A DNA stretch of 24,834 nt from Haplomitrium mnioides. Taxonomy: Eukaryota > Marchantiophyta > Haplomitriopsida > Calobryales. Under the pieces are notes generated by a model. The model did not search any database, had not been told where the DNA came from, and saw nothing but the letters and a program-made list of their open reading frames with translations. The translations under genes and the position numbers were made by a program. Of the stretch, positions 1 through 9,967 are shown piece after piece. The DNA lies in the NCBI GenBank assembly GCA_049999725.1, contig JBNGIS010001142.1, positions 141,246-166,079 on the forward strand. The letters run 5' to 3'. Within the stretch, counting starts at the first letter, position 1; every line of letters begins with the position of its first letter.

Positions 1-33
<33 letters not shown>
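1..33. repeat. (TA)n microsatellite
   Basis: Pure alternating TA from the first base of the window, so it probably continues to the left. No function is implied. Confidence 0.95.
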
Positions 34-37
<4 letters not shown>

Positions 38-1138
38 ATTCAATTTGTTAAATCAAAGTTGGATTCTTAGAGGGCTGCAAAAGTGCACCGTATAAGTCAC
101 AATGAAGAAAAATGGTTAAACATCTGCAAAAAGTCTTGAAAGTTCATTTTTCATGTTAAGTCCTACACCATGCCGAGAGGAAGAATAGGAACGTGAGTTG
201 CAACACATTGCTATGAACGTATTAGGTTTTTGTTTTGTTGTATCAAAGAGTGAGAGCTTGAAGAGAGAAATCCCAAATCAGAAAAAGAAAAGTAGATGGG
301 AAAGGAGCAATTGCAAGGAATTGCTTATGCACTGTCGGAGCTGCTGAAATTTTTTCAAGATAATATATGATTCGAGGAAGTGTCTGCAATGCAGAGAATT
401 GTGGGGGTTTTTTGGGAGAATGTGGGAAGTCAATTTTAGTACGATCTTCTGGAACAATAAAATTATGCAAATAAGTGTTATGGACGTGAATGTACTACTA
501 CTTGTGAGGAAGAATTCCTCCAAAATATTTAGAATTTGCTGGAGGTGGATCGTCCCGAGAAGATGTTTAAGAGAGATGAACATCTTCTTTATTTGGCAGC
601 ACACCTAAGTTTGACTAATGATGGGTTCAAAATCCAAGAGTTAAAAGATCCTATATTACAAGAATTTATCCAGTTGTTTGCATATATTTTGTTTCGATAT
701 GTCATGAAGCCGGGCTTGATATCGTTGTTAATGATCGGAGGGGCCACACCAAATGGGTGGTTGGGTTTATCAAAGAAAGTATTGCATGTTATTTTGAGCA
801 ATCATGGGGGAGAAATCCCATAATTTGGTTTGCACCATTCTTCCTACATCAATTGAAGGCATGTGGTTTATGTAATGATGAAAAAAGATGATTAATTGAG
901 AAGGAGAGAAGAACCATATCGGAAGAAACAATGTGGACCTAGGGAGTTTTGGAAAAGCCAAGGTGGAAACCCTAGGTCATGCTCTCTATGGATCCAACGA
1001 AATGAGAAGACGAAGAAGTCTAAATAATCAAACAACCCTATCCGAAGCCGGTGAAATGAGCTCAGACAAAACATTAAGGAACATAGGTTCCTTGAGCGAG
1101 GCTAGCAATCGCTACTATTTTAAGTAGGGAAGGTACCT
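34..1138. other. AT-rich stretch without a recognisable gene
   Basis: Only short, overlapping frames occur here. The longest is a 95-codon plus-strand frame at 536-823 with no motif I recognise and no supporting neighbours. The 3' part (about 930-1130) has a short frame rich in Arg/Ser/Glu that leads into the tandem duplication and may be part of the same decayed coding region. I see no promoter or RNA gene. Confidence 0.5.
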
Positions 1139-2610
1139 CAGCCTACTTTAGTGCTTGCAAAAGACATGATGGCAATCAAACATGACAGCAATCATGCCAT
1201 CAACATGGTAGAAATTTGGAACCGAAAGATGTACAAGAGGGAAATTGGGAAGAAATTCTCAAGCAGATGGATGCCACTTGAGAAAACCAACACCAAGTTG
1301 TTGAAGAGCTTAATCAATGAAGAGCAGCGGAAGTTCCTCTCGTGTTCTTTTAGTAGAAAAAGGCAGAGAAAGAAATGTTGATGTTGAAGCGATTGCAGTA
1401 GAGGCAGTGGCGGAGATGCAAGAAGTGGTCCAATCTGATGTGAGCAAAAGTCCGGGGTGGAGCTCAGAAAGCAGTGGTGCATGGGGTAGTACGGATTGAA
1501 GATGAAAGAGAAGCAGCTCAAGTGGCCAAGGAGCTCTGATCGGATGAGTCAGATGAAGGGAATTGCATACAAGAGAAGAAACATGGAGGGAAGACAAGGA
1601 TATGGAGTTCGACAACGATGATTTGCATGAAGGGATTCAAAGGTTATCTTGTCGGATGAAGATCTAGGAGATTCGACTAGAGAATGTGTTGCATGAAAGA
1701 GGAGAGGGCTCAACGTTGAGGAAGGCTTTGGTCGCGGCGCAACAACAAGTGGCTCAAGAAGCCCAAGAGTTGCTACAAGCAAGAAAGGCAAAAGATCGAG
1801 TGGCTATGTTGGAAGAGTAGGACAAAGGCCATATTCAAGTCCAAAGGCTAAAAGATCAAATGGAGAAGCTGAAATAGCCTACCTTAGTGCTTGCAAAAAG
1901 ACATGATGGAAATCAAACATGACAACAATCATGCCATCAAAATGGTAGATTTGAAACCGGAAGATGTACAAGAGGGAAATTGGGAAAAAATTCTCAAGCG
2001 GATGGATGCCACTTGAGAAAACCAACACCAAGTTGTTGAAGAGCTTAATCAATGAAGAGCAGCGGGAGTTCCTCTCGTGTTCTTCTAGTAGAAGGCAGAG
2101 AAAGAAATGTTGATGTTGAAGCAATTGCAGTAGAGGCAGTGGCGGAGATGCAAGAAGTGGTCCAATCTGATGTGAGCAAAATGCGGGGTGGAGCTCAGAA
2201 AGCAGTGGTGCATGGGGTAGTGCAGATTGAAGATGAAAGAGAAGCAGTTCAAGTGGCCAAGGAGCTCTGATCAGATGAGTTAGATGAAGGGAATTGCATA
2301 CAAGAGAAGAAACATGGAGGGAAGACAAGGATATGGAGTTCGAAAACGATGATTTGCATGAAGGGATTCAAAGGTCATCTTGTCGGATGAAGATCTTGGA
2401 GATTCGACTGGAGAATGTGTTGCATGAAAGAGGAGAGGGCTCAACGCTGAGGAAGGCTTTGGTCACGGCGCAACAGCAAGTGGCTCAAGATGCCCAAGAG
2501 TTGCTACAAGCAAGAAAGGCAAAAGATGAGTGGCTATGTTGGAAGAGCAGGTCAACAAAGGCTATATTCAAGTCCAAAGGCTAAAAGATTAAATGGAAAA
2601 GCTGAAAGAG
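1139..2610 (+). repeat. ~737-bp tandem duplication, two copies
   Basis: Copy 1 (about 1139-1875) and copy 2 (about 1876-2610) align end to end with scattered substitutions and a few 1-3 base indels. The unit begins at 'agcctac(t/c)ttagtgcttgcaaaa' (for example 1140 and 1876) and ends near 'ggctaaaagat(c/t)aaatgg'. The copies abut with no spacer, so this is a true tandem duplication and not two dispersed insertions. The sequence right of copy 2 continues the coding-like character (2671-2901), suggesting the duplication arose inside a longer coding-like unit. Confidence 0.93.
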
Positions 2611-2901
2611 AAGTTGTAAGATGGGGAGTGCCATGCTAGGGTACTAAACAAGGATAAAGAAGCAACATAGTCTAAGATTTTAAGAAGGGGATGTCTGATA
2701 GAGCAACTTCAATTTCAAGTAAAAGCGAAAATGAAGACTGAAAAGAAATGGGCAGAGTTTGAGGAGACAAGAGGAGGAAGTAAAGAGATGTACAATGTTG
2801 TAGGCCAAGTTGCGAGCATAGTAGCAAGAGTTCTTGGAGAGGGAGTAGTGGGAATTCCAGCACATATTTTCAAATTGAAAGCTCAACTTCAAGTAACCTA
2901 A
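1151..2901 (+). pseudogene. Decayed coiled-coil-like coding remnant spanning the tandem duplication
   Basis: Plus-strand frames in both duplicate copies encode the same protein pieces: an acidic segment rich in Val/Ala/Glu (2052-2270 in copy 2; the same frame is broken at 1317-1499 in copy 1), then a Gln/Ala/Leu/Glu-rich segment (2294-2584) with the look of an amphipathic coiled coil. A further open stretch at 2671-2901 (76 codons, ending TAA) has a coiled-coil-like start and ends in a Val/Gly-rich tail. Stops and indels interrupt every copy. I do not recognise the family. A retrotransposon gag-like or other structural protein is possible because an RT remnant follows on the same strand at 3201, but no zinc knuckle or protease lies between them. 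This could also be chance-open purine-rich DNA. Confidence 0.35.
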
Positions 2902-3200
2902 TCAGAATTCTAAGAATTTACAATGTGGGAGAGATTACTTCAAAAACTTTTGACAACTTTTTGTATAACCATAGGTATTGATATCCAATACTTAGTGGCG
3001 CATGTCTATTTTCAAAATAACATTTCTGAATGAGTAATATGCAACCTACATATGATTGTAAGACCCATGCTAATTGTGAGGAGGTTTTTGGAAGAGAAGG
3101 ATCAGAATAGGTAAGTCCAAGTTATTTTTTCAAAAAAAATACATGAAATAAAGCAGAGGGAATGAAGAAACTATGAAAACTTACTCAGTTGATGATTGTG

Positions 3201-3570
3201 ATGTTGTTTATTGATAGCATCTTGGATGCGGTGGCATGGAAGGAATGTTATTCTTTTATAGACGAGTTCAACGGATATAGTCATATTTCTATCCATCTAC
3301 ATGATCACAATAAGACTACATTTACCATTGATTAGGGAACTTATACCTACAAGATGGTGTAATTTGGGTTGTGTAATGTAATATTTACCATATTAATAGC
3401 TATTGCATTCAAAGACTATTTGTGAGTCTTTATGGAAATGCTCATCAATGATTTCTATATTCATTCTACTACAGAAAGTCATTTGAGCTTTCTTTAAAAA
3501 TGTTTTGATAAGTGTTAGAACTTCACAGTCTATTTGCTTATGGAAAATCTTGTTTTGGGATGTTTGAACA
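3201..3570 (+). pseudogene. Decayed Ty3/gypsy reverse transcriptase fragment
   Basis: Translating plus-strand frame 3 from 3201 gives a recognisable gypsy RT palm. It runs from MLFIDSILDAVA (compare the LPFID-x-LD block of Athila/Tat-like RTs), through SFIDEFNGYSHISIH (motif A region), KTTFTID and FGLCNVIF (motif B), to FMEMLINDFYIHS, which corresponds to the (F/Y)xDD box with one Asp changed to Asn. At least five in-frame stops occur. No matching protease, RNase H or integrase is readable next to it. It is a very old, isolated fragment of an Ogre/Tat/Athila-like element, distinct from the two better preserved elements downstream. Confidence 0.75.
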
Positions 3571-5150
3571 TTTTGATAAAGGCTATGAGAGCATAGGGGA
3601 AGGAGCCCTTTGATTGTGGTCAATGTGGGTGCTCTACAACTAAATTGTAGTATAATGGTTGGTTCAAAGTGTTCCTCTAATGCATTCAATAGGCTTGGAG
3701 GTACTGTCATTCTCCTACTTTGGAGTATCTCAACTAGGTGTGCTATCGTGTCTATCTTGCGTTTGCTATAACAACCTTATAGTTTTGGAGGTTCTCTCTC
3801 GAAAGGAACTAGTTGGGGTTATATTAGAGATTTGTGACTTAGGTAGACTACGAACCACATTCCTAAATTCAATTGCAATTTGTTTCTTATGTCTAGCAAA
3901 CGTGCAATTCTAATCCAGAAGCAATGTGCCATCATGGAGCTCAAGAGTCACTTAGGGGATGCCTGACTATAAAATATAATTTTACCCAATTCATTGTCGT
4001 TTCCCATCTGACCAGAGCAAAAGAAAGAGTGCTTTCTTGGTTCGAAGGAGGATGCGCGATAATAGTCAAATTACTTTACAAACAAGCAGCTCTTATTGAG
4101 ACGTGAGTCAAATTCTGCGATGCGGTCCTATGTGACTAAGAGTTTGGGTCTGTTCTACTATCTTTGACATCGAGAATGGAAGTTTTAACAAGTTGGGTCG
4201 GAATAGGCACTGAGTGTCGAGCCGGATAGTTTACTTAAGGAGGAATTGGGGTTTATGCTAAGTCTTAGTTTTGAGAGCTATTGCCAAGAGACGCTCTTTG
4301 AAGGCGTCGTATATAGGATAGGATTCAAGTTCACGTGGTATTAAAATGTTGAGAGGAGTAAAAGATTAACTCTAATGATAAGATATCATGTGGGTCTCTT
4401 AGAGGAAGTTAGGTCTGAGGTCACAGTCGGGTCTAGACTCACTACTAGGTTATTGGAGGACACCACAAAGGCTTTACCAATCGGAATCCAAATTGGAATC
4501 TAGGTGAGTGGATAGGGGATATTTTGGATTCTATCGAGTGACATAGTGGGATGCAATGGGGAATCTCTATACTTCGAGCAGAGGACTGGCTATAAGTTGG
4601 GTGGGTATTTTCCTTAAGTGTGGATATCAGACGGCTATACTATTGGTCAAGCGGTAGGCTACAAATCAGGTTGGAAATATATCGAGACGCAAAGTTTATC
4701 CAATGGGAATTGTCTTCGGGTGTCAGATACAAAGTTGGAACAGAAAGGCTAGTGGGTTTTGGGTTTAGGATTGTTTACTATCGAGTCTTGGACTATCAAG
4801 AGCGATGTTAGGGTATGGTCAGTCTAGAAGCAATGGTCAAGCTACCCCTTCAAAAAGCAACATTGGGTGGCTTGAACCCGCAGGTTGGAGCTTAAGAACT
4901 ACGGGGTAAAGTCTAGAATTGGTAGGATGGTATTGGGACCAAAGGTCAGAAGGTGGGGAACCGCTCACAAGATGTGGGAAGGACCTAAAGCCAAACTAGT
5001 GACCCAAAAGAAAGGGAGAGGAATCACAATGATTGAGGGGAAACTTTCCTAAACAAAGAAGGAGCAGTCATGAGGCCAAATAACTAATAACGACCAATAA
5101 TAACAAACCGAAACTAGCTACTGATAGTGAAAAAAACAAAAAAACTGAGA
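3571..5150. other. No recognisable gene
   Basis: Short frames only (for example 3659-3913 and 4620-4811), without motifs. The stretch 4150-5050 is richer in G on the plus strand than its surroundings and may be further retroelement debris, but I can align it to nothing I know. Confidence 0.45.
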
Positions 5151-5296
5151 ACTAGCAACTTCAGACATTTGATAAAGAGGAACCAAAACTAAAGATAATG
5201 TCGGTTGAAAAGGAAGGACCAAAACTAACAACTTTGAACATTCGATAAAGAAGACCCAAAACTAAAGATAACATTGGTCAAAAGAAAAGACCCAAA
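5151..5296. repeat. 73-bp tandem duplication
   Basis: Units 5151-5223 and 5224-5296 share the pattern act(a)gcaact...gataaag...cccaaaactaaagataa, with about one difference per seven bases. A short local duplication in A-rich DNA, with no coding meaning seen. Confidence 0.88.
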
Positions 5297-7314
5297 AGCT
5301 ATCAAGTTTGTAGATAGATAACTAAGACAACTCTGATTTTTGGTTGGCAAAGTGTTTCTAGTTCTATGATGTAAGCTTGAGACAACAACATGGGCTGATA
5401 TTTAAAATCAAACCAACAAACTTAATACACCCTAAATTTGTGAGTTCACTTCAATTGTCACCAAGAACAACCATGTGTTACTCTTAAGGAAAACCTAAGC
5501 TGTTACCCCGGACAATGAAATAATCAAGAAGATGCATCTAATTGGAGAGGTATAGAAGAGATAAGGGAAGATATATGCATTGGTGGACCATAATGTAGGA
5601 TGTGTAATACGATCTAGATTTGGTTGAGTGATGATCACAAATATAACAATCAGATAACAATGTACTTGGCAAGTATGAATTTTTACTCATAATATGCAAT
5701 ACACACTCTTACGAGTTAATGACCTATACTCTCCCGAATCTATTAACCAACTACTAACTCAACTAATTGAATCATTCAAAACAGAACCAGTGGCCTATCA
5801 CTTAGTTTGTGCAACTTAAGTTGAAGTTCAAAATAAACAAAATATTTATACTTACAAACATTAATCAAGGGACTTTCACAACTCAAAGTTAGAGTATTTT
5901 TTTTTAATCGGACAGAGTCCTTTTTCTTATACTCTGGATGCTAACAATGAATAGATAGTCAAGAGGGACAAACACAAAGGAAAGAGGTAGCTTGCTTTTT
6001 TGATCTCGATATTCCATTTTATGCCTCCACCTCACAATACTTAGACAAACAACACAAACATCATAATATGGTTGCTATCATTGTTAAGAACTTTCATCAC
6101 CAACCAAACAAACACACATACACATGGAGGAAGATACACAGACACACACATAAAACTCTTACTAACAAGAGCACAAGTTTGGAGCTTAGCATTTGCTACC
6201 TCTCTGAGAACCTCGAAGTAAATTGTCGATAGCCCAAACCTTCCATGAAGACTTTACATAAGGTTACTACGTCATCCCTTCTAGTTGATCCATCAAAACA
6301 TCTTTCCATCATACACTTTTGTAATTTTCTTTTTTGTGTTTTGTAGTTTCAACCCTTCTTTGCATCTTACAATATCCCAGAATCGATAGATGCATTCTGA
6401 TCTACATCACATTCCAAGCTTCAACAACATAGCGGTATTAGCATTCGGATCTCCACTTGGACCTCAGCATGTCCCAATTTTTTCTCCATCCGCAGAGCAA
6501 GAGCAACCTCATTCCATTCACACAATGCCAATATATGCCATGGTTCCTCTCCGCAAGGTCAATTCCTCCACATTGGGATGGTACTCATCTCCTTGACCAT
6601 ATGGATCATTGTGGCCAACCCTCTTTTTAACAATGGTCACTTCTAAAAAAATATTAAAAAAACTTTTCTTGCTACACCGTAAATTCAAATTTTCTTGGAT
6701 CTTCTTCACCAATTTCTCACCATCCTCTTTATCATACATCACCTATTTTCATCATTTTTTTGTTGACAAATACCTTTCCTTGACCGATTGTTAGACGTTG
6801 ATGAATCTGACTGCCAGATCTCCTCTTGTACTACACATGCACTTTCTGAGCTTTACTTCTTAGTAACAAATATATAAAAAAAACTACTTGACAAACCTAT
6901 AAGAAAGAAATGCATAAAACCTTCTCTCAACCTTTTGAGTATGCTCACCACATTTTGATCGGCCAATTCTCTTGAAATTCTTGGTAGTTGGCTGATCTCT
7001 TGATCATAATTAATTTGCACTTGCCTATACTTACAATCTAAACACTAATTGAACTCTATACTAAAGCATAATTTCTACTAGAACAAAATCTAACAATTGC
7101 AAAATCATTCTTATTGTGTTGTTTGCTAAAGATGTTGAAGAGGTTATGAAACATCAATGTATATCCAATTCAATTGAAGATATGTCAATGTAGATCCAAT
7201 TAGCTTGTTTTCTTTGTCTTCTATGCTCTCTCCATTGCAAATTTCTTCCCAACCTTCTGTTGTAGCACCAAAAGAACTTGTTGGGACAAAAAAATTTGAA
7301 GTAAGGCAATATAT
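5297..7314. other. AT-rich region without a gene; probable location of the minus-strand element's 3' LTR
   Basis: Only short frames with no recognisable motif occur on either strand, among them 6390-6596 (+) and an overlapping 6518-6742 (-). The polyprotein of the minus-strand gypsy element ends at 7997, so its 3' untranslated region, polypurine tract and 3' LTR should lie at lower coordinates, in this stretch or between 7315 and 7996. The partner 5' LTR is outside the window, so the boundaries cannot be set by self-comparison. Confidence 0.4.
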
Positions 7315-7842
7315 CGTGCACATACACATTGCTTATACAACTACATCATCCACACACATTCCATGACATCTATAGACATATAACAGAGAATGACACACAA
7401 TTGAGTCTCATGCGCATACAATGCATGAGACCCCACGATCGCTTTTCTTTGAGTGATACCTTCTCCAAGAAATTCCCAAAAGTGTGTTGATCTTCCGATT
7501 TCAGAACCAGCGCACCTTTGCTCACAAGGAATCCACGCTTCTCCAAGAATTGCAATACCATAGCTCTCCTTTTGGTTCATACAATCAGTAAAATGACATC
7601 GAAAGATAACCTTTCGATGAGTGTACATGGCCTTACATACTAAGACACAAAAAGACAAAAAACTCAAAATGTCTAAAAATAGAAAACTATATAGAATGTT
7701 GTGATAGCTGTCGTGCGTATACACATTGCTTACACAATTTCATTGTCCATATAGATTCCATAACATCTACAGATATATAACAGAGAATGACATACTATTG
7801 AGTCTCATGCGCATACAATGCATGAGACCTCACAATCGCCCT
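7315..7842. repeat. 131-bp direct repeat, offset 397 bp, each copy with a perfect hairpin
   Basis: Copies at 7315-7445 and 7712-7842 share sequence throughout with roughly 15% differences. Within them a 27-base block is identical in both. It contains the 9-base arms GTCTCATGC and GCATGAGAC separated by 9 bases (7405-7431 and 7802-7828). The repeat lies just downstream, in element orientation, of the minus-strand polyprotein stop at 7997, so it probably belongs to that element's 3' untranslated region or LTR. Confidence 0.92.
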
Positions 7843-7996
7843 TCTAGCTGGTGGTCAGGTGCCCTAACACTAGCTAGCCATCTATCTCCCAGAAAATTGA
7901 TACACACTTAGTGATGCAAAGACTAAGAGGCCAGATGCAATGGAGCCCCATCGTTCACCTTCTACAATCTATACCAACCCTAGAACTCAATGGAAA

Positions 7997-8281
7997 CTAG
8001 TTGTTCAATGAACAGTGAGGGCAGAACCATGATCCGCCAAGAATAGTAACTAATAGAGGCGTCAAACATGACATATGCCATCCTCTAGAACATCTATCAC
8101 AAATCAACATAGTGGCTTCTCCCTTAGAAGAACCACACAACATACACTTCAAACCTACAAGAACTCGTGCCACGTTGAGATCCATAGTGCCATCAATGTT
8201 TGGAAGGTGACAAGGTGCACAATTGTGCACATGATCCTTCCAAACCATGCCATCACATCCCTCCAGTTGCAAAACTCCCAA
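7997..8281 (-). pseudogene. C-terminal PHD finger of the gypsy polyprotein
   Basis: The last open stretch of the polyprotein, ending at a TAG (7997-7999). It contains a complete Cys4-His-Cys3 PHD zinc finger at 8012-8146: CxxC, ten residues, CDRC, GWH four residues on, MSC, then GSWFCPHC with the conserved Trp two residues before the seventh ligand. PHD fingers read histone H3 tails, often by their Lys4 methylation state. The segment is in the same frame as the integrase upstream, with one intervening stop (about 8339-8341), so it is a domain of the same polyprotein. It occupies the place where chromoviruses carry a chromodomain, which makes a role in choosing integration sites plausible by analogy. 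All eight ligands are intact in this otherwise dead copy. Confidence 0.88.
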
Positions 8282-8299
8282 AGGCTCATGTACACGTAG

Positions 8300-8641
8300 A
8301 ATTCGGCGCTCAATAGTGAAATCAAGTGTTGTGGGTGTTGTCTACTGCAAATAAACATAATCACCAAGATGAAACCTCCAAATCCTAGTGCGATATCCAC
8401 CTCCACGTATGGTAGCATATTGTAAAGTATCACGATGTTGAGCAATGGCAAGGTTGTCGAATGCCATGGGCATGATTTTCTCAAACACCCGGGCTCTATC
8501 TGAACACACTTGCACCCAAACATTTGGATCATCTAGATCCACAACCGTGGTAACATCACATTTAATAGAGGAGGGTAAATCAGGTTCCCTCCTATATTAC
8601 AAAAAAAAAGGTGAAAAAGATGTCAAGTATGCTTACTTACT
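8300..8641 (-). pseudogene. Integrase C-terminal region
   Basis: In the integrase frame, reading down from 8641: a block resembling the usual SP-Y-LLYGREP motif (here with one stop), DLPSSIK, LDDPNVWVQV, the helical stretch NLAIAQHRDTLQYA and a basic/aromatic segment ending GDYVYLQ followed by a stop at about 8339. It joins the PHD-finger segment in the same frame. The part around GDYVYLQ corresponds to the GPY/F-like C-terminal fold of gypsy integrases (family knowledge, not proven here). Confidence 0.75.
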
Positions 8642-9400
8642 GAATCTGTAACCCATCGCAAGCCACTGTAAGTGGAGATCCCAATCCCTATAGGAACCAG
8701 CTTGCAAGCCATACTTGCATAATGCTCTCTTCACCGTCTAAACCACTTGCTCAGCCAACCCATCTGCATCAGGATGATCCCTAGACGTAGTATGGTGATC
8801 AATGAGAGCTTGCTCACATAAAACTTCAAACTCACCTCAAAATTCTGTACCTTGATCTGTCAACACTTTGGCGGATGCTCCAAAATGGCTGAGAACTCGG
8901 TCCAAGAAAGTGACAGCCACTACCCCACTGGTCTTGTTTGGCAAGGCTACCAACTCAATCCACTTGGAGAAATACTCTCCTATCACCAACACATGTTGAT
9001 TGTGCCACTGGGTCAAAGGCAAGGGACTTGCAAAATCCAAACTCCAACGATATCCCAAACCCATGATTGATAGTGGCTGCAACTGAGAAGTGGGAGCATT
9101 AAACAATGCTCGAACTTGATCACACACCACACACTTGGCTACCCACTGTTGCACATTAGTGTTCATGTCCCTCCACCAATAATGTGTCTGCAATAAACTA
9201 TAGGGTCGCTTTACTCCAAAATGTCCCAACTCCTTGTGGGCATGGCGCCCACCAATACAAGACGCTCCATTGGCTTAGGCACAACACGTACCTTCCCATC
9301 CGTCCAGACACGCAAAATTTAAGCCCCTTCTCTTTGAAACCTCTTAGCTCGTTGTTGGACTCTATCTCTCTCCTTGGCATCAAGCTCTCCACTCAAAAAA
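8642..9400 (-). pseudogene. Integrase (zinc-binding and catalytic core)
   Basis: The N-terminal HHCC zinc-binding part is visible as HKELGHFGVKR, then CVVC about 33 residues later. The core has the first Asp in SLDFASP, the second Asp in LTDQGTEF, and the Glu in DADGLAEQVV about 34 residues further on, giving the DDE triad of retroviral-type integrases. The frame from the zinc finger to GTEF is open (8837-9229). It then continues past a TGA at 8837-8839 and a TAG in the helix after the Glu. A frame change near 9230-9390 separates it from the linker after RNase H. It would insert the element cDNA into host chromatin. The catalytic triad is present but the gene is broken by stops. Confidence 0.92.
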
Positions 9401-9450
9401 CATGTGCGTAGATACTCTAGCACATGCCCATCATTGTGAATATCTTGATC

Positions 9451-9967
9451 TTAGTTAGAATCCTCAACTTCGTCTCCTATTGAGGTCTCGACAACCACTC
9501 TCTCAGCAAGGTTAGCCACCAATCCACTCCAAGCTGGCATCCAAGAAAGAAAGGCAGATGCATGCCAACTCGGCACCATCTCATCATTGGACTCCTCATG
9601 CCAACACACACTAGTCTCATCATGTTGGCTTGAGGATGGATTGCGGCTCAATCCATCTGCATCCAAATTGGTCGTACCATGCTTATGAACCACTTGGAAG
9701 TCGTACTCTTGCAACAACAATGCCCACCTGGCAAGTTTGCCTGTGAGTTTATCAGATTCCATCAACCATTTGAGGGGTTGATGATCTGTAACCAAAGTGA
9801 ACAGAGTACCAAACATATAACAATGAAAGTGTGCAATAGCCCACACTACTGCCAAACACTCTCCCTCATAGGAACTATATACGTAGCCTCTACCGAATTA
9901 TTCAATCTGCTCGCAAAGGCTACCACAAACTCTTCTCCCTTCTCATCCTTATGGGTTAGCACTGCTC
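9451..9967 (-). pseudogene. RNase H domain and linker to integrase
   Basis: The domain begins in the RT frame with LHRDW (first catalytic Asp). It passes through two small frame changes near 9968 and 9890 and continues as YSSYEGECLAVVWAIAHF (catalytic Glu), TDHQPLKWLM (next Asp), KLARWALLLQEYDF and LDADGLSRNP (last Asp). These are the standard blocks of Ty3/gypsy RNase H, which removes the RNA strand during cDNA synthesis. The remainder to 9451 is an acidic/Trp-containing linker of unknown role. Two compensating frameshifts are needed to read it, after which the integrase returns to the RT frame. Confidence 0.9.

Noticed and set aside
1879-2328. 149-codon minus-strand open frame
   Set aside because: It is the antisense of the duplicated coding-like unit. 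Its Leu/Ser/His-heavy composition is typical of a shadow frame, and the copy-1 version is broken differently.
6390-6742. Opposed frames 6390-6596 (+) and 6518-6742 (-)
   Set aside because: They overlap antisense, have no recognisable domain and no neighbours that would support either.
3571-7314. tRNA or rRNA genes in the long gene-free stretch
   Set aside because: No cloverleaf with a GGTTCRANYCC-type B box or recognisable rRNA segment was found by eye on either strand.
7341-7724. 127-codon minus-strand open frame
   Set aside because: It spans the region between and into the 131-bp direct repeats, has no domain signature and an unusual Cys/Phe-rich composition. Chance frame in untranslated or LTR DNA.
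8012-8146. RING or chromodomain instead of PHD
   Set aside because: The ligand order is Cys4-His-Cys3 with Trp two residues before the seventh ligand and short spacing, which is PHD. No chromodomain aromatic cage pattern is present.
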